Shown here: piece after piece, positions 23,036-31,880 of the stretch | How the letters are laid out: every line of letters starts with the position of its first letter | How positions within the stretch are numbered: position 1 is the first letter of the stretch | DNA from: Clostridia bacterium DTU022 | Lineage (GTDB): Bacteria > Bacillota > Dethiobacteria > DTU022 | DNA length: 33,182 bases | Reading direction: 5' to 3' | Assembly: GCA_001512835.1 (NCBI GenBank) | Contig: LFRQ01000116.1 | Location: forward strand, 622-33,803 | Notes under the pieces: generated by a model | What the model saw: the letters and a program-made list of their open reading frames with translations, nothing else | The model's database searches: none | Told to the model about the DNA's origin: nothing | Made by a program: the position numbers and the translations under genes

Positions 23036-23593
23036 ATGGGGGCGGCCTTTACTCTTCGGGAGAAGGTAATTCTCTGCATTCTGGCCGGGCTGGTGCTGGT
23101 CGGCGGGGCGTAGCGCTTGCTGCAAAGAGCCCCCTCCGGGGAGGTGCTCCTGGAGGTGGAGGGAGCGCCGCCGGAGGCAAATGAAGCCCCGGAGTTGATC
23201 ACTGTCCACCTGGTGGGGGCGGTGCTTAACCCCGGCGTTTACCGGGTCCCGCCGGACACCCGCTTGCATGAGCTGATCCATCTGGCCGGCGGCTTCCTGG
23301 AGGATGCCGACCAGGAGACCGTGAACCTGGCCCGCCCCCTTTTTGACGGGGAACAGGTGATCATTCCCCGCTGCGGCGAGACCTCCGGTCAGGCGGAGGC
23401 CAAGATCAACATCAACCGGGCCGGCGTGGAAGAACTGGTCCGGCTTCCCGGCATTGGAGAGGCCAGGGCCCGCCAGATCATAAGCTACCGGGAGGAGCAC
23501 GGCTACTTCCGGGATATAAGGGAACTCATGAATGTCAGCGGCATCGGGGAAGGCATCTTCAACAACCTCAAGGACCTGATTACCGTTTATTGA
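23036..23593 (+). pseudogene. comEA: ComEA-like competence protein interrupted by in-frame TAG
   Basis: ComEA is a membrane-anchored DNA-binding protein for DNA uptake. From the ATG at 23036 the frame encodes MGAAFTLREKVILCILAGLV..., a membrane anchor, for 25 codons, then TAG at 23111-23113. The same frame continues for 160 codons to 23593 with an SLBB domain (VHLVGAVLNPGVYRVPP) and a C-terminal helix-hairpin-helix DNA-binding domain (KININRAGVEELVRLPGIGE). One base change, TAG for CAG, would restore a full protein of about 185 residues. Restart at the TTG at 23117 would give a soluble 158-residue product, but its ribosome site is poor. TAG ends many genes here, so recoding is unlikely. comEB/comEC do not follow. 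Confidence 0.8.
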
Positions 23594-23708
23594 CCCTGCC
23601 CCCCCGGCTGTCCAGGCGGTTTCCAGGGCCCCTTTCCGGGAAGGAGGCCCGTCAGCGCGCCGGCCATCCGGAAACTTCTTTCTGTGCAGGACCGTCCCTG
23701 TTTCAAAA

Positions 23709-23751
23709 TGCAATGGGGACGGTTTTCGTTTTGCCACCGTCCCTTTTTGCA
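23709..23751. repeat. Imperfect inverted repeat containing GGGGACGGT/ACCGTCCC
   Basis: ATGCAA...GGGGACGGT (from 23709) faces ACCGTCCC...TTGCAT (to 23751). One of several GTCCC-containing elements in the 338-bp gap between comEA and the adenosylhomocysteinase gene. A further ACCGTCCC lies at 23691 and another at 23838. Confidence 0.6.
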
Positions 23752-23859
23752 TTGGGCAACATATGATTGGGAGGACTCTTCCTCTTATATGGGAAGCTTT
23801 TCTTTTTTGACTCCTGAGCCGAAAATGTAAAACAGGCACCGTCCCCAGATGGGCCCGAA

Positions 23860-23925
23860 ATATATCACAAGAACTGTCCCTGTGGTATATGCAATGACCT
23901 ATATCAGGAGAACCGTCCCCCTGAT
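23860..23925. repeat. Two adjacent hairpins with the same 11-nt loop and different stems
   Basis: Hairpin one: ATATATCACA (23860-23869) and TGTGGTATAT (23881-23890), a 10-bp stem with one G-T pair, loop AGAACTGTCCC. Hairpin two: ATCAGG (23903-23908) and CCTGAT (23920-23925), loop AGAACCGTCCC. The loops differ at one base while the stems are unrelated yet self-complementary. They lie just past the adenosylhomocysteinase stop on the other strand. They resemble REP-like elements mobilised by IS200-type transposases; that link is inference. Confidence 0.75.
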
Positions 23926-23931
23926 TTATGT

Positions 23932-25170
23932 TTAGGTATTATTTAAATAGCGTTCCTGTTGGGGGGTGAGGCGGTCGATCTTCACCCCCAGGGAGTGCAG
24001 CTTCAAGGAGGCTACCTGCCGGTCCAGCTCCCGGGGGAGGGGGAGCACCTCCCGGGGCAGGGGCTGCTCCTGGCGGCGCAGGTAATCCAGGGCCAGCAAC
24101 TGCAAGGCGAAGGAGAGGTCCATGATCTCCGCCGGGTGGCCGTCCCCGGCGGCCAGGTTGACCAGGCGGCCCTCGGCCAGGAGAAATACTTTTTTCCCCT
24201 CGGGGAAGGTGTACTCCTCGATGTTGCGGCGGGGCCGCCCCGTGGGCCGGGCCAGCCGGGCCAGGGCCTGCTTGTCAATTTCCACGTCGAAGTGGCCGGC
24301 GTTGGCCAGGAGGGCGCCGTCCTTGAGCCGGGCCAGGTGTTCTTCCCGGATAACCTGGGCGCAGCCTGTGGCGGTGACCAGGATATCCCCCCGGGAGGCG
24401 GCCTCCTCCATGGGCATAACCTCGAAGCCCTCCATGGCCGCCTCCAGGGCGCGCACGGGTTCCACCTCCGTGACGATAACCCGGGCGCCCAGGCCACGGG
24501 CGCGCTGGGCTATTCCCCGGCCGCACCAGCCGAACCCGGCTACCACCACCATCTTTCCGGAGATAAGCAGGTTGGTGGTCCGCATGATGCCGTCCCAGAC
24601 GGACTGCCCGGTACCGTAGCGGTTGTCGAAGAGGTACTTGCAGTGGGCGTCGTTGACGGCGATGACGGGAAAGGCCAGCCGCCCTTCCCGGGCCAGGGCG
24701 CGCAGGCGCAGCAGGCCCGTGGTGGTCTCCTCGGCCCCCCCGCGAATTCCCGCCAGAAGCTCCGGGAACTCCCGGTGCAGCAGGGTGATCAGGTCGCCGC
24801 CGTCGTCGATAACCAGGTGGGGCGCCGTGGCGGCGGTCCGGCGCAGGTGTTCCCAGTATTCTTCCCCGGTGGCTCCGTGCCAGGCGAAAACCTCGATGCC
24901 GGAAGCGGCCAGGGCGGCGGCCACGGCATCCTGGGTGGAAAGGGGGTTGCTGGCGGTAATGGCAACCTCGGCGCCGCAACGCTGCAAAACTTTGGCCAGG
25001 TAAGCGGTTTTGGCCTCCAGGTGCAGGCAGATAGCTATCCTTAACCCCCGGAAGGGCTGCCGGGGGGCCAAGGTTCGTTCCAGTTCCTGCAGGACCGGCA
25101 TGTGCCGGGCGACCCAGTTGATCCGCTCTTCTCCTTCCGGGGCCAGTTCCGGCGAACGAATAAGGCTCAT
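23932..25170 (-). CDS. ahcY: Adenosylhomocysteinase
   Basis: NAD-dependent hydrolase splitting S-adenosylhomocysteine into adenosine and homocysteine, part of the methyl cycle. Visible elements: LHLEAKTAYL, a substrate-site region with TASNPLSTQD, DDGGDLITLLH, the NAD-site motif VVVAGFGWCGRGIAQRARG, and NAGHFDVEID. At 412 aa it is of the shorter type lacking the insert of eukaryotic enzymes. The ATG at 25170 is chosen because AAAGGAGGA lies 7 bp upstream; the frame open from 25200 adds ten non-family residues. It is monocistronic, transcribed divergently from the UPF0182 gene. Confidence 0.94.
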   Translation of the reverse strand: MSLIRSPELAPEGEERINWVARHMPVLQELERTLAPRQPFRGLRIAICLHLEAKTAYLAKVLQRCGAEVAITASNPLSTQDAVAAALAASGIEVFAWHGATGEEYWEHLRRTAATAPHLVIDDGGDLITLLHREFPELLAGIRGGAEETTTGLLRLRALAREGRLAFPVIAVNDAHCKYLFDNRYGTGQSVWDGIMRTTNLLISGKMVVVAGFGWCGRGIAQRARGLGARVIVTEVEPVRALEAAMEGFEVMPMEEAASRGDILVTATGCAQVIREEHLARLKDGALLANAGHFDVEIDKQALARLARPTGRPRRNIEEYTFPEGKKVFLLAEGRLVNLAAGDGHPAEIMDLSFALQLLALDYLRRQEQPLPREVLPLPRELDRQVASLKLHSLGVKIDRLTPQQERYLNNT

Positions 25171-25249
25171 CCATATCTCCTCCTTTAATATCCTAGCCAT
25201 ATTCGCAACGGGCAGTCTTTAATCCTGCCGGCCGTCCCGGGGCCGCCGA

Positions 25250-25276
25250 AAAAGGGCCCGGAATAGCTGTTCCGGG
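25250..25276 (-). terminator. Terminator-like hairpin in the ahcY upstream region
   Basis: Read on the minus strand, CCCGGAA-CAGCTA-TTCCGGG is a perfect 7-bp stem followed by CCCTTTTT. It lies about 80 bp upstream of the ahcY start with no minus-strand gene behind it within reach. It could be an attenuator in the ahcY leader, or end antisense transcription. I see no recognisable riboswitch aptamer in the short stretch before it. Confidence 0.45.
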
Positions 25277-25294
25277 AGGGAGCCTTGGTTTTCT

Positions 25295-25324
25295 TTGACA
25301 GCCGCCCGGCCGTTAAGTTACAAT
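25295..25324 (+). promoter_or_regulatory. Sigma-A-type promoter of the UPF0182 gene
   Basis: TTGACA at 25295-25300, an 18-bp spacer and TACAAT at 25319-25324 (five of six match). Directs transcription into the UPF0182-rnhA pair. Confidence 0.75.
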
Positions 25325-25380
25325 TAAAGCTATAACAGGCTGTTCAAATAATAAGCTGCCGGAGAGGAGTGGCCAGTTAA

Positions 25381-28119
25381 GTGAACCGAAAAATCATCGG
25401 CTGGATTGCCGCCATCGTTCTGGGACTGTTAATTGTGGCGGCCGGCATCAATATGCTGGTCGATCTGATGTGGTTCCAGGAGCTGGAGGCGGAAGGCGTC
25501 TACTGGACCCGCCTAATGGCCCGCGGGGGAATTTTTCTGGCATGCTGGCTTTTTTTATTTGCCTTCCTGTGGATCAACCTGCTGGCAACCCGCCGAGAGA
25601 TCCGCCGCTTCCCCAACCTCTCCCTTAGGGAAAAGCTGATGGCCGGCGGCTTCATGCGTTTTCTTGTGCCCCGGCGCTTAAACAAGATTTATCTGGTCGT
25701 CGCCCTGGTCCTCTCCTTTCTCCTTTCCCTTTATACTCCCGAACACTGGATGGATCTGCTCCAGTTTATCCACGCCACCCCTTTTCAACAGGCGGATCCG
25801 ATTTTCCATAACGATCTCTCCCTTTATGTCTTTAAACTTCCCTTTTACCGCTTTCTTTACGGCTACCTGATGATAGCCCTGGCGGTCCCCCTGATCCTGG
25901 TGGGGCTGATCTATTTGATTTTAAACCCTCCCACCCGGCTGGGGCAGCGCCTGGTCTACATCCCCTCCGTCGGCCTGGGGCATGTTTCGGCGCTGCTGGC
26001 CGGCATCCTGGGGCTTAAGGCCTGGGGGTACCGCCTTCAACAGCTGGAACTCCTTCTTTCCAAGGGGGAGAAGGAATACCTTTTCGGCGCCGGCTATACC
26101 GACGTCCACGTCAGGGTCCCCGTTTTAAATGTTTTAATGGTGCTGGCGGCGCTGGTCGCCGCGGCCTTCCTGGTTAACGCCTTCCTGAGGCGCCCGCGCC
26201 TTCTTCTCTACGGCGTGCTGGCCATAGTTGGGGCCTCCCTCCTGGGGGGGATCCTGCCCGGGGCCGTGCAGAAGCTGATGGTGGATCCCAGCGAATTTGC
26301 CTACGAAAAGGAATATATTGCCCATAATATCACCTTTACCCGCCGGGCTTACGGCCTGGACCGGTTCAGCACCCGCCAGTTCGCCGCTGCCGGCGAGCTC
26401 TCCTGGGCTGACCTGCAGGAAAACCCGGGGACCATGAACAACGTGCGCCTCTGGGATTACCGCCCCTTGCTCACTACCCTAAACCAACTGCAAGCCCTGC
26501 GCCAGTATTACCGCTTTGTAGACGTAGATGTGGATCGCTACCAGGTCGGGGAAGATTATCGCCAGGTGATGCTTTCCGCCCGGGAACTGGACAAAAGCCT
26601 CCTCTCCTCTCAAGCCCAGACCTGGGTAAATATGCACCTCCAATACACCCACGGCTACGGGATTGCCGTCAGCCCGGTGACCGAAGTAACCTCCAGCGGG
26701 AATCCCATCTACTTCGTTCAAGATGTTCCGGTAACGGCTGTCGAGGGCATGGAGATAGAGGAGCCCTCCATCTACTATGGGGAAATCACCGGCGATTATG
26801 TGATCGTCAAGACCAGGACCCGGGAATTCCACTACGGCACCACCGATGGCGAAAACGTCTATACCACGTACCAGGGGAAGGGCGGCATTCCCCTCAACTC
26901 CCTTTGGCGCCGGCTCCTTTTTGCCCTGAAGTTCGGCGATTACCGGATCCTGATCTCCGGGGAGCTGACGGGGGAGAGCCGGATCATGTTCGACCGGCAG
27001 ATCAAGACCCGGATTACCAAGCTGGCTCCCTTTTTGCAATACGACGAAGATCCCTACATTGTCCTCAGCCAGGGGCGCCTCTTCTGGATCCAGGATGCTT
27101 ATGCCGTTACTGATCGCTACCCCTATTCTGCTCCCCTGGGGCGGATCAACTATATTCGCAATTCCGTCAAGGCAGTGGTGGATGCCTACCACGGCAGCGT
27201 TGACTTCTACCTGATGGATCCTGAAGATCCCCTGGCGGAAACCTACCGCCGCATCTTCCCGGATCTTTTCCGCCCCCGGGAAGAGATGCCGGAAGGCCTG
27301 GTCCAGCACCTGCGCTATCCGGAGGGGCTGTTTAACATTCAGTCCCGCCGGCTAACCCTCTATCATTCTACGGATCCCAATATTGTCTATACTTCGGAAG
27401 ACCTCTGGAACATTCCCTTGGAAAATGACGAACAGCCCATGGAACCCTACTACACCATCCTGCAGCTGCCCGGCTATGAAAAACCGGAGTTTGTTCTGAT
27501 TCTCCCCTTTACCCCGGCCCGCAGGGATAACATGATTGCCTGGATGGTCGCCCGCTGCGACGGAGCCAACTACGGAAAAGGGGAGCTTTTCCTTTTCCCC
27601 AAAGGCCGGATCACCTTCGGCCCGCGGCAGATCAAAAACCTGATCAACCAGGATACGGTGATTACCGAGCAACTGACCCTGTGGGACCAGCACGGTTCCC
27701 GAGTGATCAGGGGCAATCTGCTGGTGCTGCCCATTAACGACTCCGTCCTTTACGTGGAGCCGATTTTCCTGGAGTCCGAAGGAGGGGGTGTCCCGCAGCT
27801 CTCCCGGGTTATCGTGGTCCACGGGGAGACGGTGGTGATGGAAGAGAGCCTGGAGCAGGCCCTGGCCCGCTTGTTTGGGGGGGAAGGGCCCCTTAAACCC
27901 GGCGAGCCGGACCCCTCCTCCCCGGGGGTGCCGGAAGAGCCCGGGCCGGGAGAAGGAGATTCCCAGATGGCCTCCCTGGCAAGACGCTCCCGGCAGCTTT
28001 TCGAAGAAGCCCTGGAGCGCCAAAGAGAGGGAGACTGGGCCGGCTACGGAAGCAAAATTGAGGAACTGGGCCGGGTCCTGCAAGAGCTGGAACGACTTTA
28101 TGGAGGCGGGGAAGAGTGA
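25381..28119 (+). CDS. UPF0182 (COG1615) large membrane protein
   Basis: A 912-residue protein. The first 300 residues hold about seven transmembrane helices (near 5-25, 49-68, 104-118, 160-182, 200-212, 250-268, 275-292). A large, presumably extracytoplasmic, domain follows (about 300-830), with motifs typical of the family such as YIAHNITFTRRAYGLD, VRLWDYRPLLTTLNQLQ and YFVQDVP. A Pro/Gly/Glu-rich linker (about 838-862) and a charged helical tail (865-912) end it. Function unknown; found mainly in Actinobacteria, Cyanobacteria and Clostridia. GTG start. Its stop overlaps the rnhA start by 4 bp. Confidence 0.93.
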   Translation: MNRKIIGWIAAIVLGLLIVAAGINMLVDLMWFQELEAEGVYWTRLMARGGIFLACWLFLFAFLWINLLATRREIRRFPNLSLREKLMAGGFMRFLVPRRLNKIYLVVALVLSFLLSLYTPEHWMDLLQFIHATPFQQADPIFHNDLSLYVFKLPFYRFLYGYLMIALAVPLILVGLIYLILNPPTRLGQRLVYIPSVGLGHVSALLAGILGLKAWGYRLQQLELLLSKGEKEYLFGAGYTDVHVRVPVLNVLMVLAALVAAAFLVNAFLRRPRLLLYGVLAIVGASLLGGILPGAVQKLMVDPSEFAYEKEYIAHNITFTRRAYGLDRFSTRQFAAAGELSWADLQENPGTMNNVRLWDYRPLLTTLNQLQALRQYYRFVDVDVDRYQVGEDYRQVMLSARELDKSLLSSQAQTWVNMHLQYTHGYGIAVSPVTEVTSSGNPIYFVQDVPVTAVEGMEIEEPSIYYGEITGDYVIVKTRTREFHYGTTDGENVYTTYQGKGGIPLNSLWRRLLFALKFGDYRILISGELTGESRIMFDRQIKTRITKLAPFLQYDEDPYIVLSQGRLFWIQDAYAVTDRYPYSAPLGRINYIRNSVKAVVDAYHGSVDFYLMDPEDPLAETYRRIFPDLFRPREEMPEGLVQHLRYPEGLFNIQSRRLTLYHSTDPNIVYTSEDLWNIPLENDEQPMEPYYTILQLPGYEKPEFVLILPFTPARRDNMIAWMVARCDGANYGKGELFLFPKGRITFGPRQIKNLINQDTVITEQLTLWDQHGSRVIRGNLLVLPINDSVLYVEPIFLESEGGGVPQLSRVIVVHGETVVMEESLEQALARLFGGEGPLKPGEPDPSSPGVPEEPGPGEGDSQMASLARRSRQLFEEALERQREGDWAGYGSKIEELGRVLQELERLYGGGEE

Positions 28120-28571
28120 AGGAAAGCCGGCAGGTAGAGATCTATACGGACGGGGCTTGTTCGGGGAACCCGGGGCCCGGGGGCTGGGCGGCGGTGATTA
28201 TCGACGCCGACGGCCGGGAGCGGGAGATCAGCGGCGGGGAGGCACATACCACCAATCAGCGCATGGAGCTGCTGGCGGCCGTGAAGGCGCTGCAATCCCT
28301 GGAGCAGCCCTGCCGGATCAGGCTCTTCAGCGACAGCGCTTATCTGATCAACGCTTTCCGGCAGGGCTGGCTGGACCGCTGGGAGCGCAACGGCTGGAAG
28401 ACGGTGGCGGGCAAGCCGGTGGAGAACCAGGACCTCTGGAGGGAGCTGCGGTTCCTGGCCAAGGGGCACCAGGTTGAATGGCTGAAGGTAAAAGGGCACG
28501 GAGACAATCCCTATAACAACCGGTGCGACTTGCTGGCCCGCCGGGCCATCGCCGCCCTAAAGGGAGAATAA
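28116..28571 (+). CDS. rnhA: Ribonuclease HI
   Basis: A 151-residue nuclease that cleaves the RNA strand of RNA-DNA hybrids. The four catalytic acidic residues are present: Asp12 (IYTDGACSGNPGPGG), Glu51 (NQRMELLAAVKAL), Asp73 (FSDSAY) and Asp138 (NNRCDLLARRA), plus His128 in VKGHGDNPYN. The basic handle region (WERNGWKTVAGKPVEN) is present, as in E. coli RNase HI. The GTG start overlaps the previous stop by 4 bp, so translation is coupled. It converges with the regulator gene on the other strand, with 84 bp between them and no clear terminator. Confidence 0.96.
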   Translation: MKESRQVEIYTDGACSGNPGPGGWAAVIIDADGREREISGGEAHTTNQRMELLAAVKALQSLEQPCRIRLFSDSAYLINAFRQGWLDRWERNGWKTVAGKPVENQDLWRELRFLAKGHQVEWLKVKGHGDNPYNNRCDLLARRAIAALKGE

Positions 28572-28655
28572 GCCCGGCCCGCGGCCTCGCAGGGCGGACT
28601 TCCATCCCCTCCCCGCGCCGGAGGATAGGCCATCCCGGCGGCGGAGCTTCCCTTC

Positions 28656-30155
28656 TTATTCTGGAGCAGATTTTTTTTCCTGCCTGGAGTAGCGCAAGGC
28701 CCGGGGCGTAATGTGAAGCAGCCGGGCAGCCTTGGTCTGGTTGTCGTAGGTGGCCTCCAGGGCCTTGGCGATGATTTGGCTGCTTAAGCGATCCACCCAC
28801 CCCTTGAGGCTTTCCTGCAAGGTCTTCAGGTCAAAGCCCTTTTTTATCTCCAGCTTCTCCAGGAGCAGTTCTTCGAACTGCTGGAGCAGTTCGGCCAGTT
28901 TTTCCTTCTCCGGGTGATCCGAGGGGATCAGAACCGCCGGCTTGGCGGCGGCGGGCTCCTCTTTTTTGGACGCCTCTACGGCTTCCTCCCGCCGGATGCG
29001 GGGGGGAAGATCGCTGACATAAATGACCGGGCCTTTGCTGAAGACTACCGCCTGGGCGATGGTATTGGCCAGTTCCCGAATGTTCCCGGGCCAGGGGTGT
29101 TTCAAGAGCAGCTCCATGGCCTCAGCGTCCATTCTCTTGGCGGGCAGGCCTTTCTCCACTGTTTCCCGCTCCAGGAAGTAGTTGACCAGGAGGGGGATGT
29201 CCTCCTTCCGCTCCCGCAGGGGCGGGATGGTCAGGGAGGCCACGTCCAGCCGGTAGAAGAGGTCTTCCCTGAATTTGTGCGCCTCCACCTGGGAGGCCAG
29301 GTCGGTATTGGTGGCGGTAATGATGCGCACATCCACCTTGACCAGCTCTTCGCCCCCCACCCTCAAAAACTCTCCCGTTTCCAGGATGCGCAGCAGCTTG
29401 ATCTGGATGGCCGGGCTGGCGGAGTCGATTTCATCCAGGAAGAGGGTTCCCCGGTGGGCCAGCTCGAAAATCCCTCTTTTCCTCCCGGTAGCCCCGGTAA
29501 AGGCCCCTTTTTCGTGGCCGAAGAGCTCGCTCTCCAGGAGAGTTTCAGTAAAGGCGCCGCAGTTAAAGGCCAGGAAAGGCCGGTCGCTGCGGTGGCTCAC
29601 GGCATGGATGTACCGGGCCAGGACCTCCTTGCCGGTTCCCGTTTCCCCCTGGATCAGGACGGTAATATTCTTTTTGGCTATTTTCTGGGCCGCCGCCAGG
29701 AGGTTGAGCATCTTCTGGTTCTTCCCCACGATGAAGCCGTACTGGCGGTGGATTTCAGCCATCCGCTCCTGCTCCAGCCGGATGTTTAAGGCCCGGTCGA
29801 TGAGCTTCTCCATTTCATCGATGTCCACGAAGGGCTTCTCCAGGTAGTCGTAAGCTCCCAGCTGAATGGCCTCCACGGCGGATTTCACCGTGGAGTAGCC
29901 GGTAATGATGATCACCTCGCACTGGGGCTGCTCTTTCTTGATCTCCTTCAGGATGGTCAGGCCGTCGCTGTCCGGGAGCATCAGGTCCACCAGGGCCACA
30001 TTGAAGCGGTGTTTTTTCAGCAGGGCCAGGGCTTCGCTGCCGGTATTGGCGCTGAGGGCCTGGTAGCCTTTTTTCCGGAGCAGGTAGCCGAAAAAGTTGC
30101 ACACCTCCTGCTCGTCATCGACAATTAGAAAACAGGGCTTGTGGGTCATGGTCAT
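28656..30155 (-). CDS. Sigma-54-dependent response regulator, NtrC type
   Basis: A 499-residue activator. Receiver domain (about 8-122): acidic pocket DDE at 13-15, phosphorylation site Asp57, Thr85 and Lys107. AAA+ domain (about 142-370): Walker A GETGTGKE (170-177), the sigma-54 contact loop GAFTGA (217-222), Walker B FLDEID, and a PWPGNIRELANT sensor II segment. The linker is long and charged (about 385-445). A Fis-type helix-turn-helix lies at the C-terminus (NQTKAARLLHITPRALRYS). It would activate sigma-54 promoters when phosphorylated by the kinase encoded 11 bp upstream. The second ATG (Met3, at 30149) is an alternative start. Confidence 0.96.
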   Translation of the reverse strand: MTMTHKPCFLIVDDEQEVCNFFGYLLRKKGYQALSANTGSEALALLKKHRFNVALVDLMLPDSDGLTILKEIKKEQPQCEVIIITGYSTVKSAVEAIQLGAYDYLEKPFVDIDEMEKLIDRALNIRLEQERMAEIHRQYGFIVGKNQKMLNLLAAAQKIAKKNITVLIQGETGTGKEVLARYIHAVSHRSDRPFLAFNCGAFTETLLESELFGHEKGAFTGATGRKRGIFELAHRGTLFLDEIDSASPAIQIKLLRILETGEFLRVGGEELVKVDVRIITATNTDLASQVEAHKFREDLFYRLDVASLTIPPLRERKEDIPLLVNYFLERETVEKGLPAKRMDAEAMELLLKHPWPGNIRELANTIAQAVVFSKGPVIYVSDLPPRIRREEAVEASKKEEPAAAKPAVLIPSDHPEKEKLAELLQQFEELLLEKLEIKKGFDLKTLQESLKGWVDRLSSQIIAKALEATYDNQTKAARLLHITPRALRYSRQEKKSAPE

Positions 30156-30166
30156 TCAACTCCAGC

Positions 30167-31864
30167 TTATTTCTCTGTTTCTTTATCATCATCTTCATGA
30201 TGATTATCCTTGTTGATGGGGAGGATCAGGCTGAAGCAGCTGCCTTCCCCGGGGCTGCTCTCCACGTCGATAATCCCCCCGTGGGATTGGGCGATGCCCA
30301 GGCTGACGGAGAGACCCAGGCCCGTTCCCTTCCCCACCTTTTTGGTGGTATAGAAGGGGTCGAAAATATGGGGTATATGGCCGGGTTCGATGCCGCAGCC
30401 GTTGTCCCTGACCTCCACGGTAATAAAGTTTTCCGGGCGAATCATGGTGGCGATGGAGATCTCGGCGTTCTCCTTCTGTTCCACGGCGTCTTTGGCATTC
30501 AGCAGCAGGTTGATCAGGATCTGCTCCAGGCTGTGGGCGTTCCCCAGGATGGGGGGCAGATCCGGCTGCAGGCGGCGGGTCAGCTTGATCTTGCTCTTCT
30601 CCACCTGGTACTGGATCAGGCTCAAGGCGCTTTCCACCACGTCGTTGATCTGCACCGGCTCAAAAGTGTACTCCTCCTGGCGGGAGAAGGTCAGCAGGTT
30701 TTGGATGATCCGCTGGCAGCGCATGCCGCAGTTGTTAATGTCCTTGATCAACTGGTAATGGGGATCCGAGGGGGGGGTTTCCCGCAGCAGCAGCTGGGCG
30801 TTTCCCACAATAGCCGTCAGGGGGCTGTTCAGTTCGTGGGCCACCCCCGCCGACATCTCGCCCAGGGAGACGAACTTGATGGAGTCCACAAAGCGGGTGA
30901 CATCCTTGGCATAATAGGTAACCCCGTACGGCTCCTCCTTCTCCGTGTAGGCGGGATAGGCGAAGATATCCAGGACCCGGTTGAAGCGGGTGCGGCACTG
31001 CTGGTAGGCCGTCTTCCCCGTCTGCAGCACCTGGTCCGCCAGGCAGGGGTTGCACTTGGTGTCGCGGCCGAAGAAGAGATGATAGCATTTGCGGCCCAGC
31101 AATTTCTTCTCGGGAAGGGTGAAAAAGTCGATGGCCGACTTGTTCAGGCGCCGGATTTCGCAGTTTTTGTCAATAAAGACCAGCAGGTCCGTCACCGCGG
31201 AGAAGGTTATCTCCCATTCCTGCTTGTGCCTCCAGACCTCGTGGTAGAGGCGCACGTTCTCCAGGCAGACGGCCAGTTGATCCGCCACCTGCTCCAGGAA
31301 GGGGAGGTCGTCTTCGTTGAAAGGCTTTGTGCCGGCAATTTCCAGCACCCCGATCACCTTTTCCTTGACCAGGAGGGGGATCAGGAGCACGGAGGCGTAT
31401 CTCTTTTGTTCCTTGACCGCCAGCTGGGAGATGGGGTGGCTTACGTTCTGGAAGAGAAGGGGCTTCTTCTCCCGCAGCAGCTGCCAGATGCTCCGGTTCA
31501 ACTCCTTCTGCTTGGGCAGGAAGAGGGGAATTTCCAGGGGAGAATCCAGGGCGGTGTAGCCGCTGCTGTTCTTGTTGTCCGCCAGGAAGTGCCCCCGGCT
31601 GACCAGCTTGTTCTCTTCCACCACGTACAGCCCCAGCCGGTCGAAGCGGACCAGGGTTTGCAGCTTCGGGATCATGTTCTCCACGATCTCCCGGGGGGAC
31701 ATGTCGACGCCGATGCTCTTGGCCAGCTGGTTGATAATGTCCAGCTGGGTGTTCCGCTTGGTGGTCTCCTTAATCTTCTGCTTCAGCTCCACGTAATAGG
31801 ATTTCTTGGAGCTGTGCACCCCCGTTAGTTTTTCGATTAAGATGCTCTTGTTCTTGATGATCAT
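30167..31864 (-). CDS. Soluble sensor histidine kinase with GAF and Cys-containing PAS domains
   Basis: A 565-residue kinase without transmembrane helices, so it senses a cytoplasmic signal. Order: N-terminal coiled-coil start (1-48), GAF domain (about 50-205), PAS domain (about 215-325) with Cys260, Cys271 and Cys274 in KCYHLFFGRDTKCNPC, HisKA with phospho-acceptor His343 (VAHELNSPLTAIVGNAQ), and HATPase with N box (around 452-457), DNGCGI and GKGTGLGL. Cognate of the NtrC-type regulator that follows. The clustered cysteines occur in similar PAS domains and could bind metal or sense redox state, which is inference. The ATG has AAGGAGGG 10 bp upstream. It lies 16 bp after the dehydrogenase. 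Confidence 0.94.
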   Translation of the reverse strand: MIIKNKSILIEKLTGVHSSKKSYYVELKQKIKETTKRNTQLDIINQLAKSIGVDMSPREIVENMIPKLQTLVRFDRLGLYVVEENKLVSRGHFLADNKNSSGYTALDSPLEIPLFLPKQKELNRSIWQLLREKKPLLFQNVSHPISQLAVKEQKRYASVLLIPLLVKEKVIGVLEIAGTKPFNEDDLPFLEQVADQLAVCLENVRLYHEVWRHKQEWEITFSAVTDLLVFIDKNCEIRRLNKSAIDFFTLPEKKLLGRKCYHLFFGRDTKCNPCLADQVLQTGKTAYQQCRTRFNRVLDIFAYPAYTEKEEPYGVTYYAKDVTRFVDSIKFVSLGEMSAGVAHELNSPLTAIVGNAQLLLRETPPSDPHYQLIKDINNCGMRCQRIIQNLLTFSRQEEYTFEPVQINDVVESALSLIQYQVEKSKIKLTRRLQPDLPPILGNAHSLEQILINLLLNAKDAVEQKENAEISIATMIRPENFITVEVRDNGCGIEPGHIPHIFDPFYTTKKVGKGTGLGLSVSLGIAQSHGGIIDVESSPGEGSCFSLILPINKDNHHEDDDKETEK

Positions 31865-31880
31865 GCCCGGTTAACCCTCC

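Noticed and set aside
23111..23113. TAG in comEA as pyrrolysine or a recoded codon
   Set aside because: TAG is the normal stop of at least six other genes here, and no recoding element was seen.
24012..25174. Long frames overlapping ahcY on both strands
   Set aside because: Repetitive Pro/Arg/Gly-rich translations without domains; shadows of a GC-rich real gene.
28572..28655. Possible terminator between rnhA and the convergent regulator gene
   Set aside because: GC-rich arms around 28615-28640 can pair weakly, but there is no adjacent T tract on either strand.
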